NCBI GenBank assembly: GCA_945876035.1
Contig: CAMCMU010000018.1
Span: 1 to 64,000, forward strand
Length of the DNA: 64,000 bases
Direction of reading: 5' to 3'
Source: Schlesneria paludicola DSM 18645
Lineage (GTDB): Bacteria; Planctomycetota; Planctomycetia; Planctomycetales; Planctomycetaceae
The notes under the pieces were generated by a model. It saw only the letters and a list, made by a program, of their open reading frames with translations. It made no database searches and was not told the DNA's origin. Below, in pieces: positions 54,582 to 63,784 of the stretch. A program made the translations under genes and the position numbers. Numbering within the stretch: position 1 is the first letter of the stretch; each line of letters starts with the position of its first letter.

Positions 54582-55901
54582 TCAACGTTTTGTCGGCGCT
54601 CGCTCGTAGGAGATCCGCACGTCTTTAAGAATGTTGCTGTCACCACTCGTGGCTCCGATAGCGGAGTCCGCGACATGTTGCGACAACGGAAGGTGTCCCA
54701 ATCTGGGACGAAAGGTCACAATCAACATCAGTGGCAGGTACCAGAGAACATAGGCACCCCCTTGGTGTGGGTACCAAAACTGGGTGGCCACGACGATTGC
54801 GGCGGAGTGGGACACAAGGTGTTCGAGGTTCTTCTTGAATGGCCAGATGGTCAATGCACAGAGTAACACAAGAAACGTGGCGAATACCGGAACGCGATAA
54901 GCGGAATCGTAAAGACTCCAAAACCCAACCCCGTCAGCCGTCTGAAATTTGAGGACACTCCAATCGATTGAACCGAGTGTCTGGCGTTTAAAGGACATCG
55001 AATCGACGGAGGTCAACATTAGACTGAAGAGCAAAACGGCTCCCGTGAGAATCAAAGCCAGACCAAATTTTAGGGATCCTCGTTTCCAATAAAACGCCAT
55101 CCAGATGGGAAGCAAAAAAATCGGAAAAAACATGGTGCCGCAGGCAAGTCCCAACAACACTCCAGCCACCATGGGGCGCGCATGGACCGCAACGGCCCAG
55201 ACGATCAATGCCGCTGGCAGCAAATGATTGACCTTACTGACATCGAAAGCCGTCGGCGGCAGTAGAAGATAGAGAGTGGCCATCGCCAAGCCGAGGTGCG
55301 TATCGCTGAAGTGCCATCGCCCCACGGCAATCAGTCCCAAGATCACCGCCAAGTGTGACAGGATCGCCATCGCCCGTGCGGCGACGACCTCGACACCGCC
55401 CGATAATGGCACGACGGGCGTGGCCAACAGCCGTCCTGCCGGCCCGGTTTCCGACTTGGGATCCGCCGCCTGCGTTCTGGTGACATCCTGCCGCTTGAGT
55501 AACTCCTCTGCCCCTCGAACGGTTTTGACGGCAGCCAAGTCCGGTTGCTCGGTAAGAATTTTTGACGTCTGAAATAACAATGCCGAGCCGCAGAGAAAGG
55601 CCATTCCTGCAGAATTGAGGTTTTGTTCCAAGCGTGGCCGCCGAGTGAACATCACGTCGAGTAACAATCTCACGAGCAACAAGCCGTTTGCCGCAAATAA
55701 CCAACAGTAGCCGAACTGAGGTTTGTCAGGATTCGCCCTCACAAACAAGAGTCCCGGCGAGAGTGCCATCAGAAATGCAAGATCAAAGTTGCGAATCGAC
55801 CAGATCCGTCCGAATCTGTAGAACACCGCGACGATTAGTAGCGTCGACAAATAAAACCATGTCGGTGCGTTAACGTGGTAACCGCGAAGAATGTCATCCA
55901 T
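54582..55901 (-). CDS. Polytopic membrane protein, possibly GT-C-type glycosyltransferase
   Basis: 439 residues from ATG 55901 (GGAG 8 nt upstream; frame open to 55955). About ten hydrophobic segments, for example FYLSTLLIVAVFYRFGRIW, MAFLCGSALLFQ, AILSHLAVILGLIAVGRW, LLPAALIVWAVAVHARPMVAGVLLGLACGTMFFPIFLLPIWMAFYW and VFATFLVLLCALTIW. A loop of about 60 residues with acidic/Lys content lies after the fourth segment (AAVKTVRGAEELLKRQDVTRT). The layout resembles GT87/DUF2029-like polyprenol-dependent mannosyltransferases, but no clear DxD or catalytic Asp/Glu in the first loop could be assigned with confidence. Function unproven. Confidence 0.7.
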   Translation of the reverse strand: MDDILRGYHVNAPTWFYLSTLLIVAVFYRFGRIWSIRNFDLAFLMALSPGLLFVRANPDKPQFGYCWLFAANGLLLVRLLLDVMFTRRPRLEQNLNSAGMAFLCGSALLFQTSKILTEQPDLAAVKTVRGAEELLKRQDVTRTQAADPKSETGPAGRLLATPVVPLSGGVEVVAARAMAILSHLAVILGLIAVGRWHFSDTHLGLAMATLYLLLPPTAFDVSKVNHLLPAALIVWAVAVHARPMVAGVLLGLACGTMFFPIFLLPIWMAFYWKRGSLKFGLALILTGAVLLFSLMLTSVDSMSFKRQTLGSIDWSVLKFQTADGVGFWSLYDSAYRVPVFATFLVLLCALTIWPFKKNLEHLVSHSAAIVVATQFWYPHQGGAYVLWYLPLMLIVTFRPRLGHLPLSQHVADSAIGATSGDSNILKDVRISYERAPTKR

Positions 55902-56299
55902 GTCGCTACTCCACACAAGAGGGAGGGGGAGCTTCGGTAGGAACAGCCCCGACAAACGGCCTTATCAAATCCTTGGAAGACACGAATCGTGTTTAGGATA
56001 CGACGCAACGTTCAGTTTGCAACTGAAAAGCCAGCGATCGCAGGGCTGTCGCTGCGGATGCGTTCCGCTTGGGGACCGAGCGCAAAGTCACCGAGATGGG
56101 CATCCTGTTCCGATCTTATCGGATAATTCTGACCCGTGTTTTTTGACGGTTGCTAGCAAGTCGGCTTCGAAACGCCAGCAGATAACGTCAGACCAATTTG
56201 ACGGTGTTTGAGGACGTCGATAGCATCGCCCGTCCGATGAGTCGAGGTGTTTTTTTGACTCGTCTCTTTCACACGATTTCTTTGCGAAGGTTGTCGCTG
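55902..56299. other. Divergent intergenic region before purH
   Basis: 398 bp between the minus-strand membrane protein and purH. No PurR-like or riboswitch element was recognised. AAGG near 56288 is the ribosome site of the purH start. Confidence 0.45.
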
Positions 56300-57883
56300 A
56301 TGCCCGTCTCTTCCCGTCGCGTCTTGCTGAGTGTGAGTGACAAACAGGGTTTAGTCTTTTTTGCACAGGGGTTAATTCGACTCGGTTTTCAATTACTTTC
56401 AACCGGCGGTACGCGACAAGCCTTGGAATCCGCTGGAATCGCGGTGGAGGACGTGGCCCAGTACACAGAATTTCCGGAGATGATGAACGGTCGTCTGAAG
56501 ACACTCCATCCACGCATTCATGGGGGATTGCTGGGACGGCCCGATCTGTTGGAGGACGCGAATTCGATGCAAGAGCATGGAATTACGCCCTTCGAGTTGA
56601 TCGTCGTGAACCTCTATCCGTTTGTCGAGACGATTCAGAAAATCGGTGTGACACCGGAAGAGGCGATCGAGCAAATTGATATTGGTGGGCCGAGCATGTT
56701 GCGTTCGGCGGCGAAAAATCACCGGTATGTCGGTGTCATCTCCAGCCCGTCGCAGTACCAACGGGTTTTGGATGAGTTGCAACGCGGTCCTTTGTGTCTG
56801 GATCTGCGTCGTGAACTTGCGGCTGCGGCCTTTGAAGTCACGGCCTGCTACGACCGCGCGATTGCCGATTTCATGGCCCGTCTCGCCACGCAGGACCAGT
56901 CTGAGACGGATCCCACGTTTCCGCGGGCACTGACGTTGTCGTTCGAGCGAAGAGCGTTACTGCGTTACGGTGAAAACCCGCATCAGCGCGGGGCATTTTA
57001 TGTCGAAACCCAGCCATCCGGCTCCACGCTGGCCGCGGCGGAGATACTTCACGGCAAGGAGCTTTCCTTCAACAATCTGCTCGATCTCGACGCGGCCCTG
57101 CAAATCGTGCGGGAGTTTAGCCCGCCAGCGGCCTGTGTGATCAAACATAACAACCCCTGTGGGTGCGCAGTCGCGGACAGGTTAGCTGATGCCTATCACA
57201 ATGCGGATGGCGGAGACCCGGTCAGTGCCTTCGGATCGGTGATCGGATTCAACCGCCCAGTGGATCTAGCAACGGCGCAAGGTTTGTCTGTTCCGGGGCG
57301 TTTCATCGAGGCAATCATTGCGCCGTCCTATGACACCGACGCATTCAGCCTGCTGACAACCTTACCAAAATGGAAGAACAGCGTTCGACTGCTTCGCTGT
57401 CCGGCGATGCTTGATCCTCGTCCGCTCAGCCAAGAGTATCGGCGGGTCACGGGTGGATTGCTCGTTCAAGATCGGGATGAAAACGCCGAAGAATCCGTCG
57501 ATTGGAAAGTGGTGACAAAACGTCATCCGACGCCCACCGAATTAGCCGACTTGGACTTTGCGTGGTTGGTTTGTAAGCACGTCAAATCGAATGCCATCCT
57601 GTTCGCCAAATCGGGACAGGTTGTGGGTGTCGGCGCGGGTCAGATGAGCCGACTCGACTCGGCACATACCGCAACCCATAAGGCCGGTTCTCGAGCCGTC
57701 GGAGCCGTCTGTGCCTCCGATGCGTTTTTCCCTTTCCGAGATGGAATTGATCAGATACACGCCGCCGGAATCCGCGCTGTGATTCAGCCTGGAGGCTCAA
57801 AACGCGACGCCGAAGTCATCGCGGCCTGCGACGACTACGACATGGCGATGATCTTCACCAACCGTCGCCATTTCCGGCATTGA
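56300..57883 (+). CDS. purH: Bifunctional AICAR formyltransferase / IMP cyclohydrolase
   Basis: 527 residues from ATG 56300 (AAGG upstream; frame open to 56198). Carries out the last two steps of IMP synthesis. The N-terminal IMP cyclohydrolase domain (MGS-like fold) has RRVLLSVSDKQGLVFFAQGL, LLSTGGTRQALESAGI, FPEMMNGRLKTLHPRIHGGLL and IDIGGPSMLRSAAKNH. The formyltransferase domain has LRYGENPHQRGAFY, ELSFNNLLDLDAALQIVREF, AACVIKHNNPCGCA (catalytic Lys-His), GDPVSAFGSVIGFNRPVD, VVGVGAGQMSRLDSAH, SDAFFPFRDGIDQIHAAGI and VIQPGGSKRD. All blocks are intact and length is normal. The gene is convergent with the FKBP gene; two overlapping hairpins lie just after its stop. Confidence 0.98.
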   Translation: MPVSSRRVLLSVSDKQGLVFFAQGLIRLGFQLLSTGGTRQALESAGIAVEDVAQYTEFPEMMNGRLKTLHPRIHGGLLGRPDLLEDANSMQEHGITPFELIVVNLYPFVETIQKIGVTPEEAIEQIDIGGPSMLRSAAKNHRYVGVISSPSQYQRVLDELQRGPLCLDLRRELAAAAFEVTACYDRAIADFMARLATQDQSETDPTFPRALTLSFERRALLRYGENPHQRGAFYVETQPSGSTLAAAEILHGKELSFNNLLDLDAALQIVREFSPPAACVIKHNNPCGCAVADRLADAYHNADGGDPVSAFGSVIGFNRPVDLATAQGLSVPGRFIEAIIAPSYDTDAFSLLTTLPKWKNSVRLLRCPAMLDPRPLSQEYRRVTGGLLVQDRDENAEESVDWKVVTKRHPTPTELADLDFAWLVCKHVKSNAILFAKSGQVVGVGAGQMSRLDSAHTATHKAGSRAVGAVCASDAFFPFRDGIDQIHAAGIRAVIQPGGSKRDAEVIAACDDYDMAMIFTNRRHFRH

Positions 57884-57888
57884 TCAGC

Positions 57889-57935
57889 GGTCTGTCGGGG
57901 ACAGACCTGCCGAGGCGAGTTGTCCGCGGCAGGTC
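57889..57935. repeat. Two overlapping, mutually exclusive hairpins after purH
   Basis: Hairpin 1: GGTCTGT (57889-57895) with ACAGACC (57901-57907). Hairpin 2: GACCTGCCG (57904-57912) with CGGCAGGTC (57927-57935). The two share 57904-57907, so RNA can form only one at a time. There is no U-tract. They begin 6 nt after the purH stop. Confidence 0.7.
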
Positions 57936-58079
57936 TGCAGTGCACAAACTCGTATCGCCTGATCCACGAAAAACATGTCGTCGATCCCTTGGCACGTGAA
58001 CACCGCTGGATCGGGTGTCTTCAGAATCGTCGCAACGGATCGACGATGAAACTTGGCGGAGAGGTGATGCCGTTGTGTG

Positions 58080-59018
58080 TTATCGAATGTTGAGTAATTC
58101 CACGACAAAATGCAGAGTCGCTCCACCGGGGATGTCTTTCCCCTTTCCCTCTTTTCCGTATCCTAATTCGGCCGGAATTTCGAGTTCGATCATTCCATCC
58201 TTTCCGACGAGTTGCAGGCCCTCCGTCCAACCGGGGATAACCCGCTGCAGTGGAAATTCGACTGGTTCTCCTCTTTTGTAAGACTCATCGAACACAACGC
58301 CATTGTCGAGCCAACCCCGATAGTGAACCTTGACGTTGCTATACCGATTCGGCTTTTCGCCATCAGAGTTTCGAAGGATTCGATACTTCAAACCACTGGT
58401 TCTCAACGTGAATTCAGTCGGTGCGTCGTCATCTTGTTTCCCGATTGGCACTTCCCCCGACTTCGCATTGGGCAATGGTTGTGCAATCATGTTTTCGGTC
58501 GGGTTATCAACGTCAACGCTCACATCGCGTGTGGGCTCTTCGCGGCCGACCGTAATCAGTTCAATGAGATAGTGTAATGTGGCATCCGGGGGTGCATAGT
58601 TTTCATATCCCCGTTTGCCGAAGGCTAAATCAGGGGGAACTTCCAGTTCGATCATCGCTCCTTCACCAGTGAGCAACAAACCTTCTCTCACCCCTGGAAG
58701 CATATCATTGACCTGAAACACATCGGGCGTGCCTCCCGAGCCATAAGTTGTTTCGAAAATGTCACCATCATCAAGAGTCCCTCGAAGATTAATCGTTACG
58801 AGACTATTGACCGTCGGTTTTTTTCCGTTCGAGGCCCGGCGAATGCGGTATTTTAAACCCGATTCCGTCGTGGTGAATTCCTCGGGGGCATCGGCATCAA
58901 CCGGTCCTGGGGCCGAAGGCGCGGGGTGTGGCTTAGCGACCTTCATCGCATCATCGCAACCGGAATGAGATAACATGAGGACAATTAGCAACGTCGAGAT
59001 GACACGACCACGCATCAT
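58080..59018 (-). CDS. Lipoprotein with two FKBP-type peptidyl-prolyl isomerase domains
   Basis: 312 residues from ATG 59018 (or 59015); upstream frame is non-conserved. Signal peptide and lipobox: VISTLLIVLMLSHSGC with Cys21, so a lipid-anchored extracytoplasmic protein. FKBP domain 1 (about 45-155): SGLKYRIRRASNGKKPTVNS, VTINLRGTLDDGDIFETTYG, DMLPGVREGLLLTGEGAMIE and PDLAFGKRGYENYAPPDATL. Domain 2 (about 200-312): SGLKYRILRNSDGEKP, VKVHYRGWLDNGVVFDESY, RVIPGWTEGLQLVGKDGMIE and PAELGYGKEGKGKDIPGGAT. Domain 2 keeps more of the active site (V-H-Y, F-D, V-I-P-G-W, Y-G). Domain 1 has changes (VTINLRG for VHYxG), so it may act in binding. It probably assists folding of exported proteins. Confidence 0.92.
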   Translation of the reverse strand: MMRGRVISTLLIVLMLSHSGCDDAMKVAKPHPAPSAPGPVDADAPEEFTTTESGLKYRIRRASNGKKPTVNSLVTINLRGTLDDGDIFETTYGSGGTPDVFQVNDMLPGVREGLLLTGEGAMIELEVPPDLAFGKRGYENYAPPDATLHYLIELITVGREEPTRDVSVDVDNPTENMIAQPLPNAKSGEVPIGKQDDDAPTEFTLRTSGLKYRILRNSDGEKPNRYSNVKVHYRGWLDNGVVFDESYKRGEPVEFPLQRVIPGWTEGLQLVGKDGMIELEIPAELGYGKEGKGKDIPGGATLHFVVELLNIR

Positions 59019-59160
59019 GATCAATGAAACTCCATAAAAGAAAAAGACGAAGGTGAGGGGTGCTTGCTGGTCTGTATTTCCAGAAGAGCCTATGATCCTA
59101 AGATAATAGAAAAAATTCCACCGGCTAGCGAAACATAATGATCTCTGGAAGGCTGAGACG

Positions 59161-60009
59161 ATGCAACCATGGCAAATTGGAGTCTTCACTTCTGTGGATG
59201 CGGGGTTGGGTGTGCCTTTGGACGTGGCACGAGAAATTGGCGTGCCCACCGTCCAAGTCCATGCCCCTCACCGGACGACACGGACAGCGGATTCCGCGAA
59301 GAATTTTCTGTCCCACTGCAAAGCCGCCGGAATCACGGTGACTTGTGTGTTCGGCGGATTTGAAGGTGAAAGCTATTCCGATATCGCAACCACATCTCGT
59401 ACGGTCGGTCTGGTTCCCCGCGAAACGCGTGCGGCGAGAGTTCAAGAGATGAAGGACATTTCCGATTTTACAAGGTTGTTGAACTGTCCTGCGGTGGGAC
59501 TGCACTTGGGATTCGTGCCGGCCGATCGAAAGGGAACAATTTACAAGGAACTGGTCGAGGCAACACGCGGAATACTCGCTCATGTGGAAGGCAACGGCCA
59601 GGCTCTTCATCTCGAAACCGGTCAGGAATCGGCAGATCACCTCTTGGATTTCATTCACGATGTGGATCGAGTCAACTTATTCATTAATTTTGATCCCGCG
59701 AACATGATTTTGTACGGTATCGGTCATCCCATTGAGGCTCTCAAAAAAGTAGGGCACCTCGTTCGCAGCGTACATTGCAAAGACGCAAAATGGGCGACCG
59801 TCGCCGAGCGGGGTCTGTCGTGGGGAACCGAAGTCGCTTTGGGTGACGGAGACGTTGGTCTGGAGTCGTTTTTGCAGACTCTTAAAGAGTTGGGTTATCG
59901 TGGTCCGCTGACGATTGAACGTGAAATTGCACATGACCGAGAACGCCAGAAGCGAGATATCTCCGCCGCTCTCAGCGTCCTTCAAAAATTAAGGGATCGC
60001 ATCCTATGA
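59161..60009 (+). CDS. Sugar phosphate isomerase/epimerase family (xylose-isomerase-like TIM barrel)
   Basis: 282 residues; ATG 59161 with GGAAGG 8 nt upstream. AP-endonuclease-2/xylose-isomerase-like barrel: GVFTSVDAGLGVPLDVAREIGVPTVQVHAPHR, GITVTCVFGGFEGESYSDIATTSRTVGLVP, VGLHLGFVP, LHLETGQESADHLLDFI (Glu metal ligand), LFINFDPANMILYG (Asp), VRSVHCKDAKW (His) and GPLTIEREI (Glu). These give a typical divalent-metal site. Many relatives interconvert keto- and aldo-sugars or act on inositol or hydroxypyruvate-type substrates; the actual substrate is not evident. The gene is the first of a plus-strand run with sufU-sufS and a PLP enzyme, but separated by 114 bp. Confidence 0.88.
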   Translation: MQPWQIGVFTSVDAGLGVPLDVAREIGVPTVQVHAPHRTTRTADSAKNFLSHCKAAGITVTCVFGGFEGESYSDIATTSRTVGLVPRETRAARVQEMKDISDFTRLLNCPAVGLHLGFVPADRKGTIYKELVEATRGILAHVEGNGQALHLETGQESADHLLDFIHDVDRVNLFINFDPANMILYGIGHPIEALKKVGHLVRSVHCKDAKWATVAERGLSWGTEVALGDGDVGLESFLQTLKELGYRGPLTIEREIAHDRERQKRDISAALSVLQKLRDRIL

Positions 60010-60123
60010 TTCACGGCACACGTCCGTCTCTGTCGCAATCGATCCCATTGGATGTTCTCCCTCGTGACCATAGAATGTTCAGGGGCTCGGATCTTTCTAC
60101 TGCCGAATTGTTTTTTTCAGGAT

Positions 60124-60540
60124 ATGAAATTGACCGATCCGCTCGGTGACATTTATGACGATCACATCATGGATCACTTCGAATCACCCTATCACAAGGG
60201 GTCCTTGGAGTGCCCTACCTGCTCGCACTCGGATCGCAATCCGATTTGCGGTGATCAGGTGACCGTGGAATTGCAAATCGATGCCCAAGGGCAGGTCCAA
60301 GAGGCCTATTTTCAGGGCAAGGGGTGCGCGATCAGTCAGGCTGCAGCGTCAATCATGTGCGCCTCGATCGAAGGAAAGTCGCTGGCTGACTTGAGAGACT
60401 TTCAAGCCAAAGACATGTTGGACCTGTTGAAAGTTCCGCTGACCCCCAGTCGTCAAAAATGTGGCCTTCTCAGTTTCAAAGTTTTAAAAACGATGCTCTA
60501 TTCGCTGCAGCAACAGAGCGAACCGGCATCGTCAGACTGA
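60124..60540 (+). CDS. sufU: SUF iron-sulfur assembly protein SufU
   Basis: 138 residues from ATG 60124 (frame open to 60052). NifU-like N-terminal scaffold/sulfur acceptor: YDDHIMDHFESPYHKGSLE, NPICGDQVTVEL (Cys and Asp ligands), YFQGKGCAISQAAASIM (second Cys) and SRQKCGLLSFKVLKTM (third Cys). The three cysteines and the Asp bind zinc in SufU, which accepts persulfide from SufS. There is a Gly/Pro-containing insertion before the third Cys as in SufU rather than IscU. It is followed by sufS at 117 bp, the usual pair. sufBCD are not in the window. Confidence 0.94.
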   Translation: MKLTDPLGDIYDDHIMDHFESPYHKGSLECPTCSHSDRNPICGDQVTVELQIDAQGQVQEAYFQGKGCAISQAAASIMCASIEGKSLADLRDFQAKDMLDLLKVPLTPSRQKCGLLSFKVLKTMLYSLQQQSEPASSD

Positions 60541-60657
60541 GCCGATGAGCGTGTCCGGTGTGTGTGTGGGATTGTGAACGAATGCCGTTCGGTTCAGTAT
60601 TCTCAGCAGTCAGCAGTCCGAAGTTCGAAGTCTCATTCTTATTTGCGAGAAGCAGTC

Positions 60658-61908
60658 GTGGCGATTCCTTTAGACCAGCCGTTCGATGTTGCCGCGATTC
60701 GCCGCGATTTCCCCATCCTTGAACAACGATTAGCCGGCGATCTTCCGTTGATTTATCTCGACACAGCGGCCACATCGCAAAAGCCGAGTTCCGTCATTTC
60801 GAAAGTTATCGAATGTTACGAGCAATACAATTCGAATGTGCATCGTGGGATTCATCAGCTTGGCGACCGAATGACGACTGAGCTGGAATTGACCAGAGAA
60901 AAGATCAGGCATTTTCTTGGAGCTCGAGAGGCCGACGAGATTGTTTTTACTTCAGGGACGACGATGTCCATCAATCTTGTGGCCCATGGCTGGGCGCGTA
61001 AGTTTTTGACAGTGGGCGATGAGATTTTGGTCAATCCGATGGAGCACCACGCCAACCTCGTCCCGTGGCAACTTGCCGCGTCCGCGTCGGGAGCGGTGTT
61101 GCGTCACATTCCACTGACCGCAGAGGGTTGCCTCGATTTGAATCAACTCGACAACGTGTTGACACGGCGCACGAGGTTAGTGGCTGTGACGGCCATGTCC
61201 AACGTCCTCGGAACGATCAATCCGATCGACCTCTTGGCGCGTCGGGCTCACGATGTGGGAGCATTGATTTGTGTGGACGGTGCGCAGAGCGTATCGCACT
61301 CGCCAACCAATGTCTGCTCCTCCTCAATTGACTTTCTTGCCTTTTCGGGGCACAAGCTTTATGGACCGACCGGTATTGGCGTTTTGTATGCACGCCGCGA
61401 GTTGCTCGATGCGATGGACCCGTTTCTGACAGGTGGTCATATGATTCGGGAAGTCACGCTCGCATCATCGACCTGGGCAGACCCCCCCGCAAAATTTGAA
61501 GCGGGAACATGCCCTTTTATCGAGGCGGTGGGGCTTGGCGCAGCCATTGATTATGTTGAAAAAATCGGTTTCGATCGAATTCTGCGGCATGAGTCTGAGT
61601 TGTCCGCGAGGGCGCACGAGCGATTGGCTTTAATTCCCGGCCTGACGATTTACGGTCCGGAGATCGAGAAAAAGGGGGCGATCTTAAGCTTTACTGTGGA
61701 TCGAGTCCATCCGCACGATTTGTCGGACCTGTTGGATCGACGTGGGATTGCGATCCGAGCAGGACATCACTGTACGATGCCCTTGCATGAGCATCTTCAG
61801 TTGACGGCGACAGCCCGCGCGAGCTTCGCTTTCTACAATACCTTGGCCGAAATCGATGCGCTTGCCGATGCGATTCAGGCGGCGAGAAAAGTTTTTCGAT
61901 TGGCCTAG
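60658..61908 (+). CDS. sufS: Cysteine desulfurase, SufS type
   Basis: 416 residues from GTG 60658; the open frame extends to 60562, but the family begins near the stretch FDVAAIRRDFPILEQR. Removes sulfur from cysteine to form a persulfide for Fe-S cluster assembly. Motifs: YLDTAATSQKP, SNVHRGIHQLGDRMT, VFTSGTTMSINLVAH, VNPMEHHANLVPWQ, VAVTAMSNVLGTINP, ICVDGAQSVSHSP (Asp binding PLP), FSGHKLYGPTGIGVLY (PLP lysine), FEAGTCPFIEAVGLGAAIDY and RAGHHCTMPLHEHL (catalytic Cys). Compared with other SufS the tail TARASFAFYNTLAEIDAL is normal. It directly follows sufU, its sulfur acceptor. Confidence 0.96.
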   Translation: MAIPLDQPFDVAAIRRDFPILEQRLAGDLPLIYLDTAATSQKPSSVISKVIECYEQYNSNVHRGIHQLGDRMTTELELTREKIRHFLGAREADEIVFTSGTTMSINLVAHGWARKFLTVGDEILVNPMEHHANLVPWQLAASASGAVLRHIPLTAEGCLDLNQLDNVLTRRTRLVAVTAMSNVLGTINPIDLLARRAHDVGALICVDGAQSVSHSPTNVCSSSIDFLAFSGHKLYGPTGIGVLYARRELLDAMDPFLTGGHMIREVTLASSTWADPPAKFEAGTCPFIEAVGLGAAIDYVEKIGFDRILRHESELSARAHERLALIPGLTIYGPEIEKKGAILSFTVDRVHPHDLSDLLDRRGIAIRAGHHCTMPLHEHLQLTATARASFAFYNTLAEIDALADAIQAARKVFRLA

Positions 61909-61983
61909 ACGGGCCTCGATGAGGCAACATTTGTCTCCTTGACCGTGCCTCCCGATTGATTCGACCGTTTCGAGAGTCTCCAC

Positions 61984-63276
61984 ATGATTCCCCATCCCTC
62001 ACCAGCGCAATTCAGCCTGCGGTCTCAGTGGGCAAAAGATCAAGCCATCAGTTTTTTGATGCAGCAGGCGGTTGAAAACCGTGACGTGCTTTCCTTAGCG
62101 GCCGGTTTGGTGGATGAAAAAAGTCTACCCGTTTTCGAATGTCGGACCGCGTTGACGAGTCTGTTCCACGACGACAGTCTCGCGCGTCAGGCTCTGCAAT
62201 ACGGGACAACAGCGGGTGCCGATGCGCTGCGTGTCCAGTTGCGACTGAACTTGGCAAGGCTGGAACACTGCTCAGCAGACGAATTGAATATCGACCAGAG
62301 TCAGATGATTCTGACGACCGGATCTCAGCAGTTGCTCTCTCTTGTGGCCGATGTCTTGTTGGATCCCGGTGACATTTGTTTGGTGGCCGCGCCGACGTAT
62401 TTCGTATTTCTTGGAGTGCTCAGCGGCATCGGCGCGCGCGCGATTGCGATCGAAACGGATGAGCATGGCCTCAATCCCCAAGCACTTGATACAGCCCTCG
62501 CCCGGCTTGATCAGGCTGGAGAACGATCCCGCGTGAAGTTGATTTATGTCGTCAGTGATTATGAAAACCCGAGTGGCGTCAGCCTTGCAACCCCGAGGCG
62601 ATGCGAGATCGTCGCCATCGCCCGCAAATGGTCGCGGCCTGCTCATCCGTTGTTCGTTCTGGAAGACGCGGCCTATCGCGAATTGCGTTATGATGGAGCA
62701 GATCGACCCAGCGTGTGGAGTTTTGATGAATCGCGAGAGACCGTGATACTGGCCCAGACGTTTTCCAAGAGCTTCGCGCCGGGAGTTCGTATTGGAATGG
62801 GTATCCTGCCAAAGTCTTTAGTCGAACCAATCTGCAATCTCAAAGGGAACGACGATTTCGGTTCGGCTAATCTGAATCAACATCTTTTAGCGTTGGTCAT
62901 GTCGGCCGGGGATTATGAGCCTCACGTCTGTGAGGTCCGCGATTCTTATCGTCGGAAGCGAGATACGATGCTGGCCGCATTAGATCTGGCATTTTCCGGA
63001 TTTCCGGAAGTCCGCTGGTTGCGACCCGAGGGGGGCCTGTACGTGTGGGTCGCGTTGCCCAAACAAATCGACACGGGATTTTCGGGACCATTGTTTCAAC
63101 TCGCTACAAAAAAGCACCACGTGATGTATGTGCCCGGTGAATTGTGCTACCCGTCAGGCGCAGGCTCCGTGCCCACGAATCAAATGCGGCTTTGTTTTGG
63201 TGTCCAAGACGCCGCGGGAATCACGGAAGGGGTGCGCCGGTTGGCTGCTGCAGTCATCGAATGTCTATTGGCTTGA
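61984..63276 (+). CDS. PLP-dependent aminotransferase, class I/II (2-aminoadipate-transaminase-like)
   Basis: 430 residues; ATG 61984. Fold-type I enzyme without an N-terminal DNA-binding domain, of the MocR-related/LysN-type group: LSLAAGLVDEKSLPVFE, LQYGTTAGADALRVQLRLNL, MILTTGSQQLLSLVADVLLDPGDICLVAAPTYFVFLG, IYVVSDYENPSGVSLATPRR, FVLEDAAYRELRYDG (Asp and Tyr of the PLP site), ILAQTFSKSFAPGVRIGMGI (PLP lysine in FSKSFAPG) and RPEGGLYVWVALP with QMRLCFG for the carboxylate-binding Arg. It would transaminate an amino acid with 2-oxoglutarate in the cytoplasm; the substrate is not fixed by sequence. It follows sufS by 75 bp and may be co-transcribed. Confidence 0.92.
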   Translation: MIPHPSPAQFSLRSQWAKDQAISFLMQQAVENRDVLSLAAGLVDEKSLPVFECRTALTSLFHDDSLARQALQYGTTAGADALRVQLRLNLARLEHCSADELNIDQSQMILTTGSQQLLSLVADVLLDPGDICLVAAPTYFVFLGVLSGIGARAIAIETDEHGLNPQALDTALARLDQAGERSRVKLIYVVSDYENPSGVSLATPRRCEIVAIARKWSRPAHPLFVLEDAAYRELRYDGADRPSVWSFDESRETVILAQTFSKSFAPGVRIGMGILPKSLVEPICNLKGNDDFGSANLNQHLLALVMSAGDYEPHVCEVRDSYRRKRDTMLAALDLAFSGFPEVRWLRPEGGLYVWVALPKQIDTGFSGPLFQLATKKHHVMYVPGELCYPSGAGSVPTNQMRLCFGVQDAAGITEGVRRLAAAVIECLLA

Positions 63277-63784
63277 TGCGGACTCGATGATTCGTTTTGC
63301 CAAAAGCTGGGCGTGGGAGTGATTGCATGGCCTACCCGACGAAACGAGTGCCCCTGTTATCGAACCTTTAGCCCCGATGATTTAAGGTTGCTCCGGACGT
63401 TGTGACGACTGGCTTTTGATGACGTTTCCAGAGCCTTCTTTTTTCGGCTCGGTCTCCACGGCCTCACGTTTTTCGGTCAAGAGAGGCGGAGTAATCGGGT
63501 CCGGACGGATTCCAGTCCTGTCCGCAGCGATCTGAAGAAACCGTTTTTTTGGGTGGGCCCCGTCACGTTTGTGGACTGTTCAGTTCTTGGCCAACCTTAA
63601 AACGCTGGCCGTCTGCGCACGTTTCTGGACGCGATCTCCCCGACTGTGGGAGACTCGGCATGACCGGCATTACCAACAGCAAGTGGCGGCGTTCGTGTCG
63701 CTCGATTCGTCCCTCGTGAAGGGAATCCACTGATCTCACCTGTGCTGCGGAAACGCTGTCGCAGAAGCTTCCACTGGAGTCCAA
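63277..63784. other. Region between two convergent genes, possible remnant
   Basis: 508 bp. The minus strand has one protein-like open stretch from about 63565 to a TAA near 63383, reading KKRFLQIAADRTGIRPDP and ending SQSSQRPEQP. It has no start codon with a ribosome site and is broken by TGA upstream. A decayed or 3'-only gene is possible; nothing more is seen. Confidence 0.3.

Noticed and set aside
63560-63600. Apparent second copy of the ISKra4-like KNWTVHK motif (minus strand AKN-stop-TVHK)
   Set aside because: Only seven or so residues match and the flanks do not fit the transposase; probably chance.
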